From an uncultured Alphaproteobacteria bacterium (lineage in GTDB: Bacteria; Pseudomonadota; Alphaproteobacteria; GCA-2731375): 64,000 bases of DNA. Location: the NCBI GenBank assembly GCA_951812805.1, contig CATOSZ010000003.1, forward strand, positions 2,342,099 through 2,406,098, read 5' to 3'. Positions 17,518 through 27,376 of the stretch are shown here, in pieces. Each line of letters opens with the position of its first letter. The stretch's first letter is position 1. The notes below the pieces were generated by a model that ran no database searches, was not told the origin of the DNA, and worked only from the letters and a program-made list of their open reading frames with translations. The position numbers were made by a program, and so were the translations under genes.

Positions 17518-18861
17518 TCAGGACAGGCCGGGCAAGCCGTGGCGCATCAGGCCCTTCTTGCCGAGTTTGTTGACCTTCTTCATGGTCGTGACCATCTGCT
17601 TGTGCTGCTTGAGCAGCTTGTTCACTTCCTGCACCGAGGTACCGGAGCCGGTGGCGATCCGCCGCTTGCGTGAGGCGTGGATGACCTTGGGGTTGTGCCG
17701 TTCGCCCTGCGTCATCGACAGGATGATCGCTTCCTGCTTTTTGATGAGCGCGGGATCGATCTTGGCGTCGGCCATCTGCTGCTTCATCTTGCCGACGCCC
17801 GGCAGCATGCCCATCAGCCCCTCGAGGCCGCCCATCTTGGTGATCTGGCGCAACTGGCCGAGCATGTCCTCGAGGTCGAACTGGCCCTTCTGCACCTTGC
17901 GGGCGAGCTTTTCGGCCTCTTCCTCCTCGATCGTCTCCGCCGCGCGCTCGACCAGGCTGACGACGTCGCCCATGCCCAGGATGCGACCGGCGATGCGATC
18001 GGGATGAAAGCCTTCGAGTGCGTCGAGCTGTTCGCCGACGCCCAGCAGCTTGATCGGGCAGCCGGTGACCGCCCGCATCGAGAGCGCGGCGCCGCCGCGA
18101 CCGTCGCCGTCGACCCGGGTCAACACGATGCCGGTGAGGCCGACCCGTTTGTTGAAGTTGTCGGCGACGGTAACGGCGTCCTGGCCGGTCAGCGCGTCCG
18201 CCACCAACAGTGTTTCGTAGGGCTGGCTTTCCGCCTTGACCTCGGCGACTTCCGCCATCAGGGCCTCGTCGATCGCCAGACGACCCGCGGTGTCGAGCAT
18301 GACGACGTCGATGCTCTGCAGTTTCGCCGCCTGCATGGCGCGCCTGGCGATGGCGACCGGCGTTTGTCCCTCGACGATGGGCAGGGTCGGCACGCCGGCC
18401 TGCTCACCCAGAATCTTCAGCTGTTCCTGTGCTGCCGGCCGGCGCGTGTCGAGCGAGGCCATCAGGACCCGCTTGCGATCGCGTTCCACCAGGCGTTTGG
18501 CGATCTTCGCCGTCGTCGTCGTCTTGCCGGAGCCCTGCAGGCCGACCATCAACACCGCGACCGGCGGCGGGGCGTTGAGGTCGAGTTCCGCGCTCTCCTC
18601 GCCCAGCATGGTGACCAGCTCGTCATGGACGATCTTGACCACCATCTGGCCGGGCGTCACCGAGCGGAGCACGTCCTGGCCGACCGCCTGGGCGCGCGCC
18701 TTTTCGATGAAGTCGCGGGCGACGGGCAGCGCGACGTCGGCCTCCAACAGGGCCAGGCGCACCTCGCGCATCGCCGCGTCGACGTCCCCCTCGGAGAGGA
18801 CGCCGCGCTTCGTCAAGCGCTCGAATACCTCGCTCAGACGGCCCGACAGGCTGTCGAACAT
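17518..18861 (-). CDS. ffh: Signal recognition particle protein Ffh
   Basis: A 447-aa SRP GTPase that binds signal peptides emerging from the ribosome and delivers them to FtsY, which is also encoded in this window. The N-domain begins MFDSLSGRL; the G-domain has GLQGSGKTTTTAKIAK, the insertion-box region DTRRPAAQEQL, DTAGRLAIDEAL and a TRVDGDGRGGAAL guanine-recognition loop; the methionine-rich M domain starts near 320 (ILGMGDVVSLVE...). The ATG at 18861 gives the normal N-terminus. It heads the rpsP-rimM-trmD-rplS-leuCDB block and is divergent from dapF. Confidence 0.96.
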   Translation of the reverse strand: MFDSLSGRLSEVFERLTKRGVLSEGDVDAAMREVRLALLEADVALPVARDFIEKARAQAVGQDVLRSVTPGQMVVKIVHDELVTMLGEESAELDLNAPPPVAVLMVGLQGSGKTTTTAKIAKRLVERDRKRVLMASLDTRRPAAQEQLKILGEQAGVPTLPIVEGQTPVAIARRAMQAAKLQSIDVVMLDTAGRLAIDEALMAEVAEVKAESQPYETLLVADALTGQDAVTVADNFNKRVGLTGIVLTRVDGDGRGGAALSMRAVTGCPIKLLGVGEQLDALEGFHPDRIAGRILGMGDVVSLVERAAETIEEEEAEKLARKVQKGQFDLEDMLGQLRQITKMGGLEGLMGMLPGVGKMKQQMADAKIDPALIKKQEAIILSMTQGERHNPKVIHASRKRRIATGSGTSVQEVNKLLKQHKQMVTTMKKVNKLGKKGLMRHGLPGLS

Positions 18862-19063
18862 CGCAACTTTCCCCGTCTCTGGTCGGCTCGATGCCGAAGA
18901 CCCATTCCCACCCACGACAGCAGGGCCGGAGCCGCAATCGGCGCCAGCATCGAGAAGCCCCGCTATTTAGGCGCGGTCCCCGGTGCTGTCAAGCAATCCG
19001 CCGTCTGCGGATGGGGTTGTGAGAAGCCTGGATTTGCCCGGACATTGGGCGTATATCCCCGCC

Positions 19064-19930
19064 ATGAGCGAGCGAAGTTTCATCAAGATGCACGGTCTCG
19101 GCAACGACTTCGTCGTCGTCGACGCGCGCCGTTGGCCGCTGGTCCTCGACGCCGAGGTCGCGCGCCGCGTCGCCGACCGGCGGACCGGGGTCGGCTGCGA
19201 CCAGTTCATCATGGTCGAAAACTCGGATTCCGCCGACGTCTTCATGCGGATTCGCAACAGCGACGGCGGCGAGGTCGAGGCCTGCGGCAACGGTGCGCGC
19301 TGCGTGGCGGCACTGGTGATGGACGAGACGACGCGCGATTCGATCACCATCGAGACGCTCGCCGGGATCCTGACGGCGGAACGGGCGCCGGGCGGCGCCG
19401 TCTCGGTCGCCATGGGCGTCCCGGGGCTCGATTGGCGCGAGGTGCCGCTGGCGGAGGAGATGGACACCCTGCATCTCGATCTCGCGATCGGACCGGCGAG
19501 TGCGCCGGTGCTCGCCGATCCTGTGGCGCTCTCCATGGGCAACCCGCATGCGGTCTTCTTCGTGGACGACGTCGACGCGGTCGATATCGCCACCGTCGGC
19601 CCGATGCTGGAACACCACCCGCTGTTTCCCGAACGCGCGAACATCGGCATCGCCCAGGTGATCGCCGCCGACCGGCTGCGCCTGCGGGTGTGGGAACGGG
19701 GCGCGGGGCTGACGCAGGCCTGTGGCTCGGGCGCCTGCGCGGCGGGCGTTGCGGCGATGCGGCGTGGCCTGGTCGAGCGTACCGTCGCCATCGAGGTCGA
19801 CGGCGGCCGTCTGGTCATCGAATGGCGCGAAAGCGATGGCCAGGTCGTCATGACCGGGCCGGTGGCGACCAGTTTCAGCGGCGTGCTGGACGCGGGCCTT
19901 GTCGGCGCCGCGCCGGGGCGGGCGGCATGA
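19064..19930 (+). CDS. dapF: Diaminopimelate epimerase
   Basis: A 288-aa cofactor-independent epimerase converting LL- to meso-diaminopimelate for lysine and peptidoglycan. The two catalytic cysteines are visible in [11 protein letters not shown] and [11 protein letters not shown]. The N-terminal [14 protein letters not shown] is canonical. ATG at 19064 is preferred; the open frame extends 27 codons further upstream, through untypical residues. Its stop overlaps the mtaB start (ATGA). Confidence 0.96.
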   Translation: MSERSFIKMHGLGNDFVVVDARRWPLVLDAEVARRVADRRTGVGCDQFIMVENSDSADVFMRIRNSDGGEVEACGNGARCVAALVMDETTRDSITIETLAGILTAERAPGGAVSVAMGVPGLDWREVPLAEEMDTLHLDLAIGPASAPVLADPVALSMGNPHAVFFVDDVDAVDIATVGPMLEHHPLFPERANIGIAQVIAADRLRLRVWERGAGLTQACGSGACAAGVAAMRRGLVERTVAIEVDGGRLVIEWRESDGQVVMTGPVATSFSGVLDAGLVGAAPGRAA

Positions 19931-21171
19931 GCCTCGACGTCGTCACCCTCGGCTGCCGCCTCAACATCTTCGAGAGCGAGATGATGCGCCAGCAGGCCGC
20001 CCGCGCCGGCCTGGAGGACGCGGTGATCGTCAACACCTGCGCGGTGACCGCGGAGGCGGTCCGCCAGTCCGGCCAGGCGGTGCGGCGCGCGCGGCGCGAA
20101 CGGCCCGGCGCCCGCCTCATCGTCACCGGTTGCGCCGCACAGCTCGAGCCGGATCGTTTCGCCGCCATTCCCGGCGTTGATTCGGTTCTCGGCAACGCGG
20201 AAAAGCTGGAACAGGCGAGCTTCATTCCCGACGACGAGGCGCGCGTGCGGGTCAACGACATCATGGAAGCCCGTGACGTCGCCGGCCATCTGGTCGAAGG
20301 TTTCGACGACCGGGCCCGCGCCTTCGTGCAGGTGCAACAGGGCTGCGACCATCGCTGCACCTTCTGCATCATCCCCTTCGCCCGCGGGCCGAGCCGCAGC
20401 GTGCCGCTCGGCCGGCTGGTCGCGCAATGCGAGGATCTCGTCGCGCGCGGCTACCGCGAGATCGTGCTGACCGGGGTCGACATGACCTCCTACGGCGCCG
20501 ATCTGCCGGGGCGCCCTCCGCTCGGCGAGATGGTGCGCCGGCTGCTCGCCCAGGTGCCCGATCTCGCGCGATTGCGGTTGAGCTCGATCGACCCGGCCGA
20601 AGTCGACGCGGACCTGCTGCGCCTCGTCGCGGAGGAGGCGCGGTTGATGCCGCACCTGCATCTCTCCCTGCAGGCGGGCGATGATATGATTCTAAAGCGG
20701 ATGAAGCGGCGCCACGGCCGGGCGCAGGCGCTGGCGCTCTGTCATCGGCTGCGCGCCTTGCGTCCCGACATTGCGCTGGGCGCCGACCTCATCGCCGGTT
20801 TCCCGACCGAGGACGAGACGGCGTTCGCCAACACCCTGGACTTCGTCGAGGAAGCGGGCCTCGCGCACCTGCACGTCTTCGCCTATTCCGAACGCCCCGG
20901 CACGCCGGCCGCCCGGATGCCGGCGGTGGCCAAGCCGGTACGCCGCGAACGGGCCCGGCGGTTGCGCGCGGCGGGCGCGGCCGTACGGCGGCGCCACCTC
21001 GACCGCTTCGTTGGCCGCCAGGCGGAGCTGATCATGGAGACCGGCACGACCGGCCGTTCGGCGCAGTTCGATCTGGTCGATCTTTCGCCGGGTGCCGCGC
21101 CCGGCGATCTGGTATCGGCGCGCATCGTCGCCAGCGACGGCGAACGTCTCGCGGGAGTGGCGACGTCTTGA
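19927..21171 (+). CDS. mtaB: tRNA t6A37 methylthiotransferase MtaB
   Basis: A 414-aa radical-SAM methylthiotransferase that converts t6A37 to ms2t6A37 in ANN-decoding tRNAs. It opens with [14 protein letters not shown], the N-terminal cluster ligands continue with NTCAVT and VTGCAAQ, and the radical-SAM cluster is [22 protein letters not shown]. The C-terminal TRAM-like part is short. It overlaps dapF and ftsY by 4 nt each, forming dapF-mtaB-ftsY, an arrangement common in this class. Confidence 0.94.
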   Translation: MSLDVVTLGCRLNIFESEMMRQQAARAGLEDAVIVNTCAVTAEAVRQSGQAVRRARRERPGARLIVTGCAAQLEPDRFAAIPGVDSVLGNAEKLEQASFIPDDEARVRVNDIMEARDVAGHLVEGFDDRARAFVQVQQGCDHRCTFCIIPFARGPSRSVPLGRLVAQCEDLVARGYREIVLTGVDMTSYGADLPGRPPLGEMVRRLLAQVPDLARLRLSSIDPAEVDADLLRLVAEEARLMPHLHLSLQAGDDMILKRMKRRHGRAQALALCHRLRALRPDIALGADLIAGFPTEDETAFANTLDFVEEAGLAHLHVFAYSERPGTPAARMPAVAKPVRRERARRLRAAGAAVRRRHLDRFVGRQAELIMETGTTGRSAQFDLVDLSPGAAPGDLVSARIVASDGERLAGVATS

Positions 21172-22085
21172 GCGGCGGCTGGCTCTCGCGCCTCACCGCC
21201 GGGCTCGGCCGTAGCGCCGGGCGCCTCGGCGGCCAGATCGGTGCCGTTTTCACCAAGCGCAAGCTCGACCAGGCCGCGCTCGACGAGCTGGAGGACCTGC
21301 TGGTCGCCGCCGACCTCGGCCCCGTCGTGGCGGGCGAGGTGACCGAGCGGCTGCGGGCCGACAAGTTCGACCGCGACGTCACGGACGAGGAGGTCCGCGA
21401 GGCGCTGGCCGGCGTGGTCGCGGAAACCCTGGAGCCGGTGGCCCTGCCGCTCAACATCGACCGTTCCAATCGCCCGCACGTCATCCTGGTCGTCGGCGTC
21501 AACGGCACCGGAAAGACCACGACAATCGGCAAGATGGCCAAGGTATTGATCGAGTCCGGTGAAAAGGTCGTGCTGGCGGCGGGCGATACCTTCCGCGCCG
21601 CGGCGATCGAACAGCTCACCATCTGGGGGGAACGGGTCGGCGCCGAAGTGGTGGCCCGCGACGTCGGCGCGGATGCGGCGGCCGTCGCCTACGAGGCGCT
21701 CGCCCGGGCACGCGAGATCGATGCCGATATCCTGCTGGTCGACACGGCGGGCCGGCTGCAGAACAAGACGGGTCTGATGGAGGAGCTGGCGAAGATCGGC
21801 CGCGTCATCGGCAAGCTGGACGAAACGGCGCCGCACGACGTGCTGCTGGTACTCGATGCGACGACCGGGCAGAACGCGATCAGCCAGGTCGAGGTGTTCC
21901 GCGACGTCGCCGCCGTCTCGGGCCTGGCGATGACCAAGCTCGACGGCTCCGCCCGGGGTGGCGTGCTGGTCGCCGTCGCCGCCCGCTTCGGCCTGCCGAT
22001 CCACTTCATCGGCGTGGGCGAGGGTGTCGACGACCTCCAGCCTTTCGATGCCGGGGATTTCGCGCGGGCGCTTACTTCACCTTGA
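21168..22085 (+). CDS. ftsY: Signal recognition particle receptor FtsY (short NG form)
   Basis: A 305-aa SRP receptor GTPase. The G-domain shows VGVNGTGKTTTIGKMA, GDTFRAAAIEQL, VDTAGRLQNKTGLMEEL and TKLDGSARGG. There is almost no acidic A-domain before the N-domain (SRLTAGLGRS... starts within ten residues), typical of short FtsY in alphaproteobacteria that bind membrane through the basic amphipathic N-terminus. The only start consistent with the mtaB junction is TTG at 21168, overlapping the mtaB stop, with GGGAG ~10 nt upstream. The 3' end overlaps the convergent cysteine-rich gene by 14 nt. Confidence 0.93.
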   Translation: MSGGWLSRLTAGLGRSAGRLGGQIGAVFTKRKLDQAALDELEDLLVAADLGPVVAGEVTERLRADKFDRDVTDEEVREALAGVVAETLEPVALPLNIDRSNRPHVILVVGVNGTGKTTTIGKMAKVLIESGEKVVLAAGDTFRAAAIEQLTIWGERVGAEVVARDVGADAAAVAYEALARAREIDADILLVDTAGRLQNKTGLMEELAKIGRVIGKLDETAPHDVLLVLDATTGQNAISQVEVFRDVAAVSGLAMTKLDGSARGGVLVAVAARFGLPIHFIGVGEGVDDLQPFDAGDFARALTSP

Positions 22086-23853
22086 TATTATATCGCTGGT
22101 CTTCTTTCTTTCCGGGTTTTGTTTCTTTCTTGCCGCCGGCCCCGACGCCGATGTTATAGGTCCTGCCGCTGCTGGCGGTGCGGTCGAAAACCCCTTCGCA
22201 GGCGCGCAGCGCATCCACCTTGTTCATGAAGTCGTTGGCGGTGCTCGCCTTGTTCAAGGCGCTGTTCACCTTGCGCAGCTTCTTCACCAGGCGTTCCAGC
22301 CGGGTCTTGGGATTGGTCGTCGCCGTCAGGATGTCGAGGGTGGTGAAGTAGGCCTCTTCGCCGGCGAACTGGCACATTTCGCGCTGCTTGCCGCGAAAAC
22401 CCCTGGCCAGAACCCCGGATTTGACCATCGCCGCCAGGCAGCGAAGCTGTTTTCCGGCATCGCGGACCAAGGCCATGGTGCCGGCGCAGGCGCTGCGGAA
22501 CATCGCCGGCGTCCCGCTCGCGCGCACACAGGCCGCCCGGGACGTCACCGGTTCGAGGGAACGGGTATGGCCACGGGGACAGGACCAGCAGCTGCCGCCG
22601 GCCGTCAGGTCGAAGAACTGCCGGCCGGGACACTTCAGCCCCTTCGCCTTGCCGTGCTTGCGGGCCCGGGCGTGGTACCACGTCAGCCGATCCTTGCAGG
22701 GCGAGCTCTGGTATTCCCGGTTCACCCGCTGGAACAGCTCGGCCGTGTCCTTCACCTTGTCGGCGGCCTTGGGCAGGGCGCAGACGAAGCCGATCTGCAT
22801 GTTGCGGGTGCAGGCCGCGCCGGCATCGACCGCCGGAATACCCGACTTCAATGACGGCATCGCCTGGAGAACCGAATTGCAAATCTCGGAGGTGCGGGAG
22901 ACTTCGCCCGCGAGGGAGGCGAGGCCGGCGGTGAACGGCGTCTCGCCTTTCTTCAGGGCGAGGCAGCGGTTCTTGCGAAAATCCTCGCGCAGCCCCTTGT
23001 TGCAGGACGGCACCCGTTCGGCGATGAGGCAGGGTCGCTGGTTCCGCCCGCCACATTGGCCGCGCTTGCGGCAAACGCCGCCGATTTCGATCAGGCCCTT
23101 GCCGCAATGCCGGGCCGCGACACAGGCGCGGGAGCCGGTCACCGGAAGAACGCTTCTGTCGTAACCTGCGTTACAGGACCAGCATTCTCCGCGGCCGATA
23201 TCGTAGAAACCGCCTCGCGGGCAGCCGGCGCGGGAGCGGAAGGTCGCCTTGGCATGCGCCGCCGCGACCGGGCGGTAGCAGGCGTTGCTCGAGGTCACCG
23301 CGCTCACGCCGCGATCATAGCCCTTGGGACAGGACCAGCACTGGCCGCCCTTGCGGGGGTCGTAGAAGACGCCTTTACCCGTGCAGCCGTGCTTGCCGAC
23401 ATAGCTCGCCCGCGCGGTCTTGCCCAGGACGCCTTTGGCACAGGCATTCTTGGCGGTGACCGCCGCGAGCGTTCGGCCATAGCCGCTCGGGCAGCGCCAG
23501 CACTCTCCGCCATTGCGCGGGTCGTAGAAGACGCGCGCGCCGGAGCAGCCGACGTTCTTGTGGTACTTGGCCTTGGCCGGAACGGTTCGCCCGGGCTTGC
23601 GGCACGCCTTGGCGGCCGTGACCGCCGTGACGGTTCGGTCATGACCGGCGGGGCAAGACCAGCATTCCTGCCGGCCGATATCGAGGAAGCTGCCCCGGGG
23701 ACAGAGGCCCTTGGTGTGCCGCTTGGCCGATGAGAAGCCACAGGCCTTCTGATCCTTGCCGCCACAAGCCGCGGCCGCCTCCGTCGAGAGAGCAAAGGCC
23801 GACAGAACGAGGATCGCCGTCATCACGACGGCGGGCGTAAAGAAACGGTACAT
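22072..23853 (-). CDS. Secreted cysteine-rich repeat protein, paralog 1 (593 aa, unknown function)
   Basis: I do not recognise a named family. A signal peptide (MYRFFTPAVVMTAILVLSAFALS..., cleavage near AAA-ACGG) is followed by five copies of a module with the spacing C-x(12-14)-C-W-x-C-x(16)-C: four in tandem between about residues 45 and 235, and one near 415-450. Each ends in a VT(S/A)xxAC signature. Between copies four and five lie a different cysteine-rich segment (CGKGLIEIGGVC...RPCLIAERVPSC) and a helical stretch with GFVCALP and WYHARA. The C-terminus is helical, then lysine-rich. It is 67 nt downstream of a paralog of the same layout. ATG at 23853 fits the signal peptide. It is probably periplasmic or extracellular and disulfide-rich. 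Confidence 0.72.
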   Translation of the reverse strand: MYRFFTPAVVMTAILVLSAFALSTEAAAACGGKDQKACGFSSAKRHTKGLCPRGSFLDIGRQECWSCPAGHDRTVTAVTAAKACRKPGRTVPAKAKYHKNVGCSGARVFYDPRNGGECWRCPSGYGRTLAAVTAKNACAKGVLGKTARASYVGKHGCTGKGVFYDPRKGGQCWSCPKGYDRGVSAVTSSNACYRPVAAAHAKATFRSRAGCPRGGFYDIGRGECWSCNAGYDRSVLPVTGSRACVAARHCGKGLIEIGGVCRKRGQCGGRNQRPCLIAERVPSCNKGLREDFRKNRCLALKKGETPFTAGLASLAGEVSRTSEICNSVLQAMPSLKSGIPAVDAGAACTRNMQIGFVCALPKAADKVKDTAELFQRVNREYQSSPCKDRLTWYHARARKHGKAKGLKCPGRQFFDLTAGGSCWSCPRGHTRSLEPVTSRAACVRASGTPAMFRSACAGTMALVRDAGKQLRCLAAMVKSGVLARGFRGKQREMCQFAGEEAYFTTLDILTATTNPKTRLERLVKKLRKVNSALNKASTANDFMNKVDALRACEGVFDRTASSGRTYNIGVGAGGKKETKPGKKEDQRYNIKVK

Positions 23854-23920
23854 GGCGACGGCCCCCGGGCAACACATAGTGAAGTCTCGGCGTGATCTTA
23901 GCCAGCGCGGCCCGCCACGG

Positions 23921-25753
23921 CTATTTCTCGCGAGTGATCTCTCGCACCTTCGGCGCCGCGCTGCCGAACACGCCATGGCATTCGCGCAGGTCGTCGAAGC
24001 GTTGGCGCAGCGCCGCGTCGTCGCCGTCGCTGCCGAGGCGTCGGGCCAGTCGCGCGAAGGCGGAGACGGGACCGTGGCTCGCCCCGGCGAGGCGGTCGAG
24101 GGTCGCGTGGTAGGCCTCCGCGCCCGCGCGTCGGCAGAGCGCGGTCCGCGGGCCCTCGACCAGTTCGGCCAGCAGGCCGGTGCGGACCAGCGCCGTCAGG
24201 CAGCCTATCTCGCGCGCTGAATCCCGGGTGACCGCGAGCGTTCCGGCGCAGGCGGCCTGGAACGCCGCGGGGGACGCGTCGGCGCGCCGGCAGGCGGCGG
24301 AGGAGGTGACCGGCTCGTCCGAGCGGGTAAAGCCCGCCGGACAGGACCAGCAGCCACCGCCGAAGACCGTGTCGAAGACCTGTCCCGCCGGACAGCCTTT
24401 CGGGCCCGGCCGGGCACCGCGTGATGCCCGGGCGTGGTACCAGCGCCGGGGATCGTTGCAGGGGGAGCGGCGATACTCCTGCGCGAAGCGTGCCGCGAGA
24501 TCCGCGTGTCCCCGTCTCTCGCCCGCCGCCGCGGGCACGGCGCAGACAAAGCCGCGCTTCATCGCCGTGCTGCAGGACGGGCCGAGGTCGCTCGTCGGAA
24601 TGTCGTCGTCGACGGTTGCAATGGCGCGCAGGACGGCACCGCAGACGCCGTCATCGGCGGCCACGGCGTGACGAAGTGCCGCGATGCCGACATCGAAGAC
24701 GGTTTCGCCCGGTCCATAGGCGCGGCAGCGATGGCTCGCCTCGTCTGCATACAGACCCGCTTCGCAGGCCGGTATTCGTTCGATGCCGAGGCAGGGCCGC
24801 TCGCCTTCGCCGCCGCAGCGCCCGCGCACCTCGCAGACGCCGCGGATTTCCAGCAAGCCCGGCGCGCAACGCGCCGTTGCCGCGCAGGCCCGGGCGCTGG
24901 TGACCGACGCGTCCGAGCGGATATGGCCGTCGGGGCAGGTCCAGCAGCCGTCGCTGGCGTCCGCATGGAAACTGCCGGCCGGGCAGACCGCGCTGCCGTG
25001 GTGCGTCGCCGGGCGCCGGCGCACCGAGACATGACCGACGCAGGCGTCGGGCCGATCCGCCGCGCTCGTGCCGCGGCGATAGCCGATCGGACAGGCCCAG
25101 CATTCGCCGCGCTCGGCCTCGAGGCCACCCTGCGCACAGGTCGTGGGGCCGAGGGGCAGCGCCTCGGACTGCTCGCGCGAGGTTCTCAGGCGACAGGCGT
25201 CCAAGGCCGTGGCCAGGCTCGCCGAGCGTCGATAGCCCACGGGGCAGGACCAGCAGCTGCCGCCCCGATTCCCGACATAGAACTGGCCGGCCGGGCATTC
25301 GAAGGCCTGGGAGGGGCCACGGTGGCGCGCACGGGAGATGTAGGTCCGCCGCGGCTTGACGCAGGCCCGCGACGAGGTCAGCACGCCGTCGGCCCGATCG
25401 AAACCGGCCGGGCATTCCCAGCAGGCCCCGCTTTCCTCGTCCCAGAAGCCGCGTGCGCAGGTCGGGCGGCCGAGCAGCCGGGCGGGCCGAACCAGGGTCC
25501 GGCCGGGTTTGATGCAGGCCCGCGCACTGGTGATCGGGCCGCCCGCGCGCTGGTAGCCGGTCGGGCAGGACCAGCACGCGCCGCCAGCGACGTCGAGCGT
25601 TCCTCCCTCGGGGCAGCGCGCATCGGTGACCCGGTCCGCCGGCGCATGGGCGCAGGCCGGCGCGCCGGCGCCGCCACAGGTCGCAGCGCTCACGGCCGGG
25701 ACCAGCCATGGCGCGAGCAGTATCGCCAGCAGGGCGGAAACGATCCGCAGCAT
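23921..25753 (-). CDS. Secreted cysteine-rich repeat protein, paralog 2 (610 aa, unknown function)
   Basis: The upstream partner of the preceding gene with the same order of parts: signal peptide (MLRIVSALLAILLAPW..., cleavage near VSA-ATCGG), five tandem C-x(11-13)-C-W-x-C-x(16)-C modules, the divergent CAPGLLEIRGVC...RPCLGIERIPAC segment, a helical region with GFVCAVP and WYHARA, a sixth module, and a helical C-terminus. It lacks paralog 1's lysine-rich tail. An ATG at 25753 is chosen over an upstream in-frame TTG because it begins the signal peptide and follows GAGG. Base composition matches the chromosome, so there is no sign of recent transfer. Possible roles include envelope structure or redox, but nothing in the sequence decides. 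Confidence 0.72.
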   Translation of the reverse strand: MLRIVSALLAILLAPWLVPAVSAATCGGAGAPACAHAPADRVTDARCPEGGTLDVAGGACWSCPTGYQRAGGPITSARACIKPGRTLVRPARLLGRPTCARGFWDEESGACWECPAGFDRADGVLTSSRACVKPRRTYISRARHRGPSQAFECPAGQFYVGNRGGSCWSCPVGYRRSASLATALDACRLRTSREQSEALPLGPTTCAQGGLEAERGECWACPIGYRRGTSAADRPDACVGHVSVRRRPATHHGSAVCPAGSFHADASDGCWTCPDGHIRSDASVTSARACAATARCAPGLLEIRGVCEVRGRCGGEGERPCLGIERIPACEAGLYADEASHRCRAYGPGETVFDVGIAALRHAVAADDGVCGAVLRAIATVDDDIPTSDLGPSCSTAMKRGFVCAVPAAAGERRGHADLAARFAQEYRRSPCNDPRRWYHARASRGARPGPKGCPAGQVFDTVFGGGCWSCPAGFTRSDEPVTSSAACRRADASPAAFQAACAGTLAVTRDSAREIGCLTALVRTGLLAELVEGPRTALCRRAGAEAYHATLDRLAGASHGPVSAFARLARRLGSDGDDAALRQRFDDLRECHGVFGSAAPKVREITREK

Positions 25754-25824
25754 CGGGCACAGCCTCGCTTCGCGTTTCGTCAAGGCGGCCGGAAACTAGA
25801 GGGAAAATCGGCGGTTGCAAAGCA

Positions 25825-26703
25825 TTACCGCACGCGCGCCATGGTACTCGCGAGCCAGATGCCGAGCGCGACCGTGGCGAGGCCGGCGAGGAAGATCGGC
25901 GTGATCGGCTCGGCCAGCAGCGCGGCGGCCAGCAGGGCGGCGGCCAACGGGTTGACCGTCATGGTGATGGCGACGCGGGTCGGGCTCGCCCGTTCCAGCG
26001 CCAAAATCCAGAGAATGAAGGCCGCGGCCCCACCGCCGGGGCCGAGGTAGGCCGCCGCGGTCCATTCCGCGGGCCCGAAATCGCCGAGCGCGGCGAAGGA
26101 GCCGGCGGCGACGCCGGCCAGCAGCAGCACCAGCGCGCCGCCGCCCATGGAGACCGCGAGGAAGCCGAAGGCGCTGGAGCGCTGGATGAGGGGGCGGGAC
26201 CAGACGTTGTAGAACGACATGATGAGGGCGGTGGCCAGCATGACCAGCTCGCCCCGCCAGGCGCCGTCGGGGGCATGGGCGAGGTCGCCGGCAAGCGCGG
26301 TGGCGATGCCGGCCATGGCGATCAGCACGCCCGCGGTCTTGCGCCGCGTCAGCGCCTCGCGCCCCAGCAGGGCTCCGACGATCATGGTCTGGAACGGCAG
26401 GGTCGAGAGCGCCAGGGTCGCCCGCGCCACCGTCGTGTAGTCGAGCGAAACGTTGTAGAGGACGATCGCCAGGCCATAGAACAAAGCGCCGAGGGCGGCG
26501 GCGGCGGGCCAGTCCCGCGCCCGCGGCCAGGTTGCCCGCAGTGCGACGGCGATCGGCAGCACGCAGAGAAAGCCGATGCCGAAGCGCAGATTGGCGAGCA
26601 GGATGGCATCGCCGTCGGCGACCAGGAAGCGGGTGACCGCCGCCGCCGAGCCGCCGAGCGCGCTGGAGATCAGCGCCATCACCACGCCCAGTCCTTCGCC
26701 CAT
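25825..26703 (-). CDS. EamA/DMT-superfamily transporter
   Basis: A 292-aa inner-membrane protein with about ten hydrophobic helices in two EamA halves (approximately 1-140 and 150-285), typical of drug/metabolite exporters. The first half ends with AGVLIAMAGIATALAGD and the second with LAGLATVALGIWLAS. Substrate is unknown; relatives export amino acids, nucleotides or take up precursors. It stands alone between the cysteine-rich pair and the yceI unit, all on the minus strand. Confidence 0.82.
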   Translation of the reverse strand: MGEGLGVVMALISSALGGSAAAVTRFLVADGDAILLANLRFGIGFLCVLPIAVALRATWPRARDWPAAAALGALFYGLAIVLYNVSLDYTTVARATLALSTLPFQTMIVGALLGREALTRRKTAGVLIAMAGIATALAGDLAHAPDGAWRGELVMLATALIMSFYNVWSRPLIQRSSAFGFLAVSMGGGALVLLLAGVAAGSFAALGDFGPAEWTAAAYLGPGGGAAAFILWILALERASPTRVAITMTVNPLAAALLAAALLAEPITPIFLAGLATVALGIWLASTMARVR

Positions 26704-26781
26704 TCGTCCCTCCTATTTCCGATGGAGGCGACGATGCGGGCTCGGGCGGCGGCCCTCAACTACCCGGGAGGTAAGTCCGGC

Positions 26782-27369
26782 TTACGGGGTTTTGCGGATG
26801 GCCTGGATGTCGAAGTGGATTTCCACCGCGTTCGGCACGACGGAGGTGTCCCGGAACAGCCCCTTGCCGATGCCGTAGTCCAGGCGGTCGATGGCGAGGC
26901 TGCCGCGCGCCCGCGCGCGCAGTTGGCCAGGTGTCTCGTCCGGCGCGATGTGAAGGGTGAAGAGCAGGACGACGTCCCGCGTCACGTCCCGCATGGTCAA
27001 GCGGCCTTCGGCCCGGTAGCGCTCGCCGCCCTCGTGGCGAAACGACGTTGTTTCGAAATAGGCCGTTGGAAAGGCTTCGACGTCGAACAGGTCCTTGGAG
27101 CGGATCGCCGTATCCCGATCGGCGGCACCGGTGGTCACGCTGGTCATGGCGATCAACACGTCGACGGTGCCGGCGGCGAGGTCCGCGGTATCGAATGCGA
27201 TCTGCGCTTCGAAGACCTCGAAGCTTCCCGTCACCGGTGCGCCGGCCTGCGAGGTCGTGAAGCCGACGCTACTGTCCTCCGCCAGGACCCAGGCGGGCGG
27301 ACCGGCGATGGCAGGCGGGCCGCAGCCGATCGCCAGAACCGCGGCGAGGAAAAGTCTAGCGAGCGGCAT
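26782..27369 (-). CDS. YceI-family periplasmic protein, paralog A
   Basis: A 195-aa secreted lipocalin-like YceI protein, a fold that binds polyisoprenoid-type lipids. The signal peptide MPLARLFLAAVLAIG precedes WVLAEDSSVGFTTSQAGAPVTGSF, the family's opening, and the domain continues with IRSKDLFDVEAFPTAYFET and RLTMRDVTRDVVL. ATG at 27369 is placed after a GGAGG that lies within the end of the cytochrome gene; upstream in-frame starts would overlap that gene. It is the third gene of yceI-cytochrome b561-yceI. Confidence 0.87.
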   Translation of the reverse strand: MPLARLFLAAVLAIGCGPPAIAGPPAWVLAEDSSVGFTTSQAGAPVTGSFEVFEAQIAFDTADLAAGTVDVLIAMTSVTTGAADRDTAIRSKDLFDVEAFPTAYFETTSFRHEGGERYRAEGRLTMRDVTRDVVLLFTLHIAPDETPGQLRARARGSLAIDRLDYGIGKGLFRDTSVVPNAVEIHFDIQAIRKTP

Positions 27370-27376
27370 CACGCGA

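Noticed and set aside
17677..21171. A 1164-codon plus-strand open frame covering ffh (antisense), dapF and mtaB
   Set aside because: Only its last 414 codons (mtaB) are real; the rest is an antisense or out-of-frame shadow of ffh and dapF in high-GC DNA.
23304..23795. The tandem repeats in the cysteine-rich genes as a possible CRISPR or DNA satellite
   Set aside because: The repetition is at protein level with differing DNA and unequal spacing; there are no constant direct repeats with spacers.
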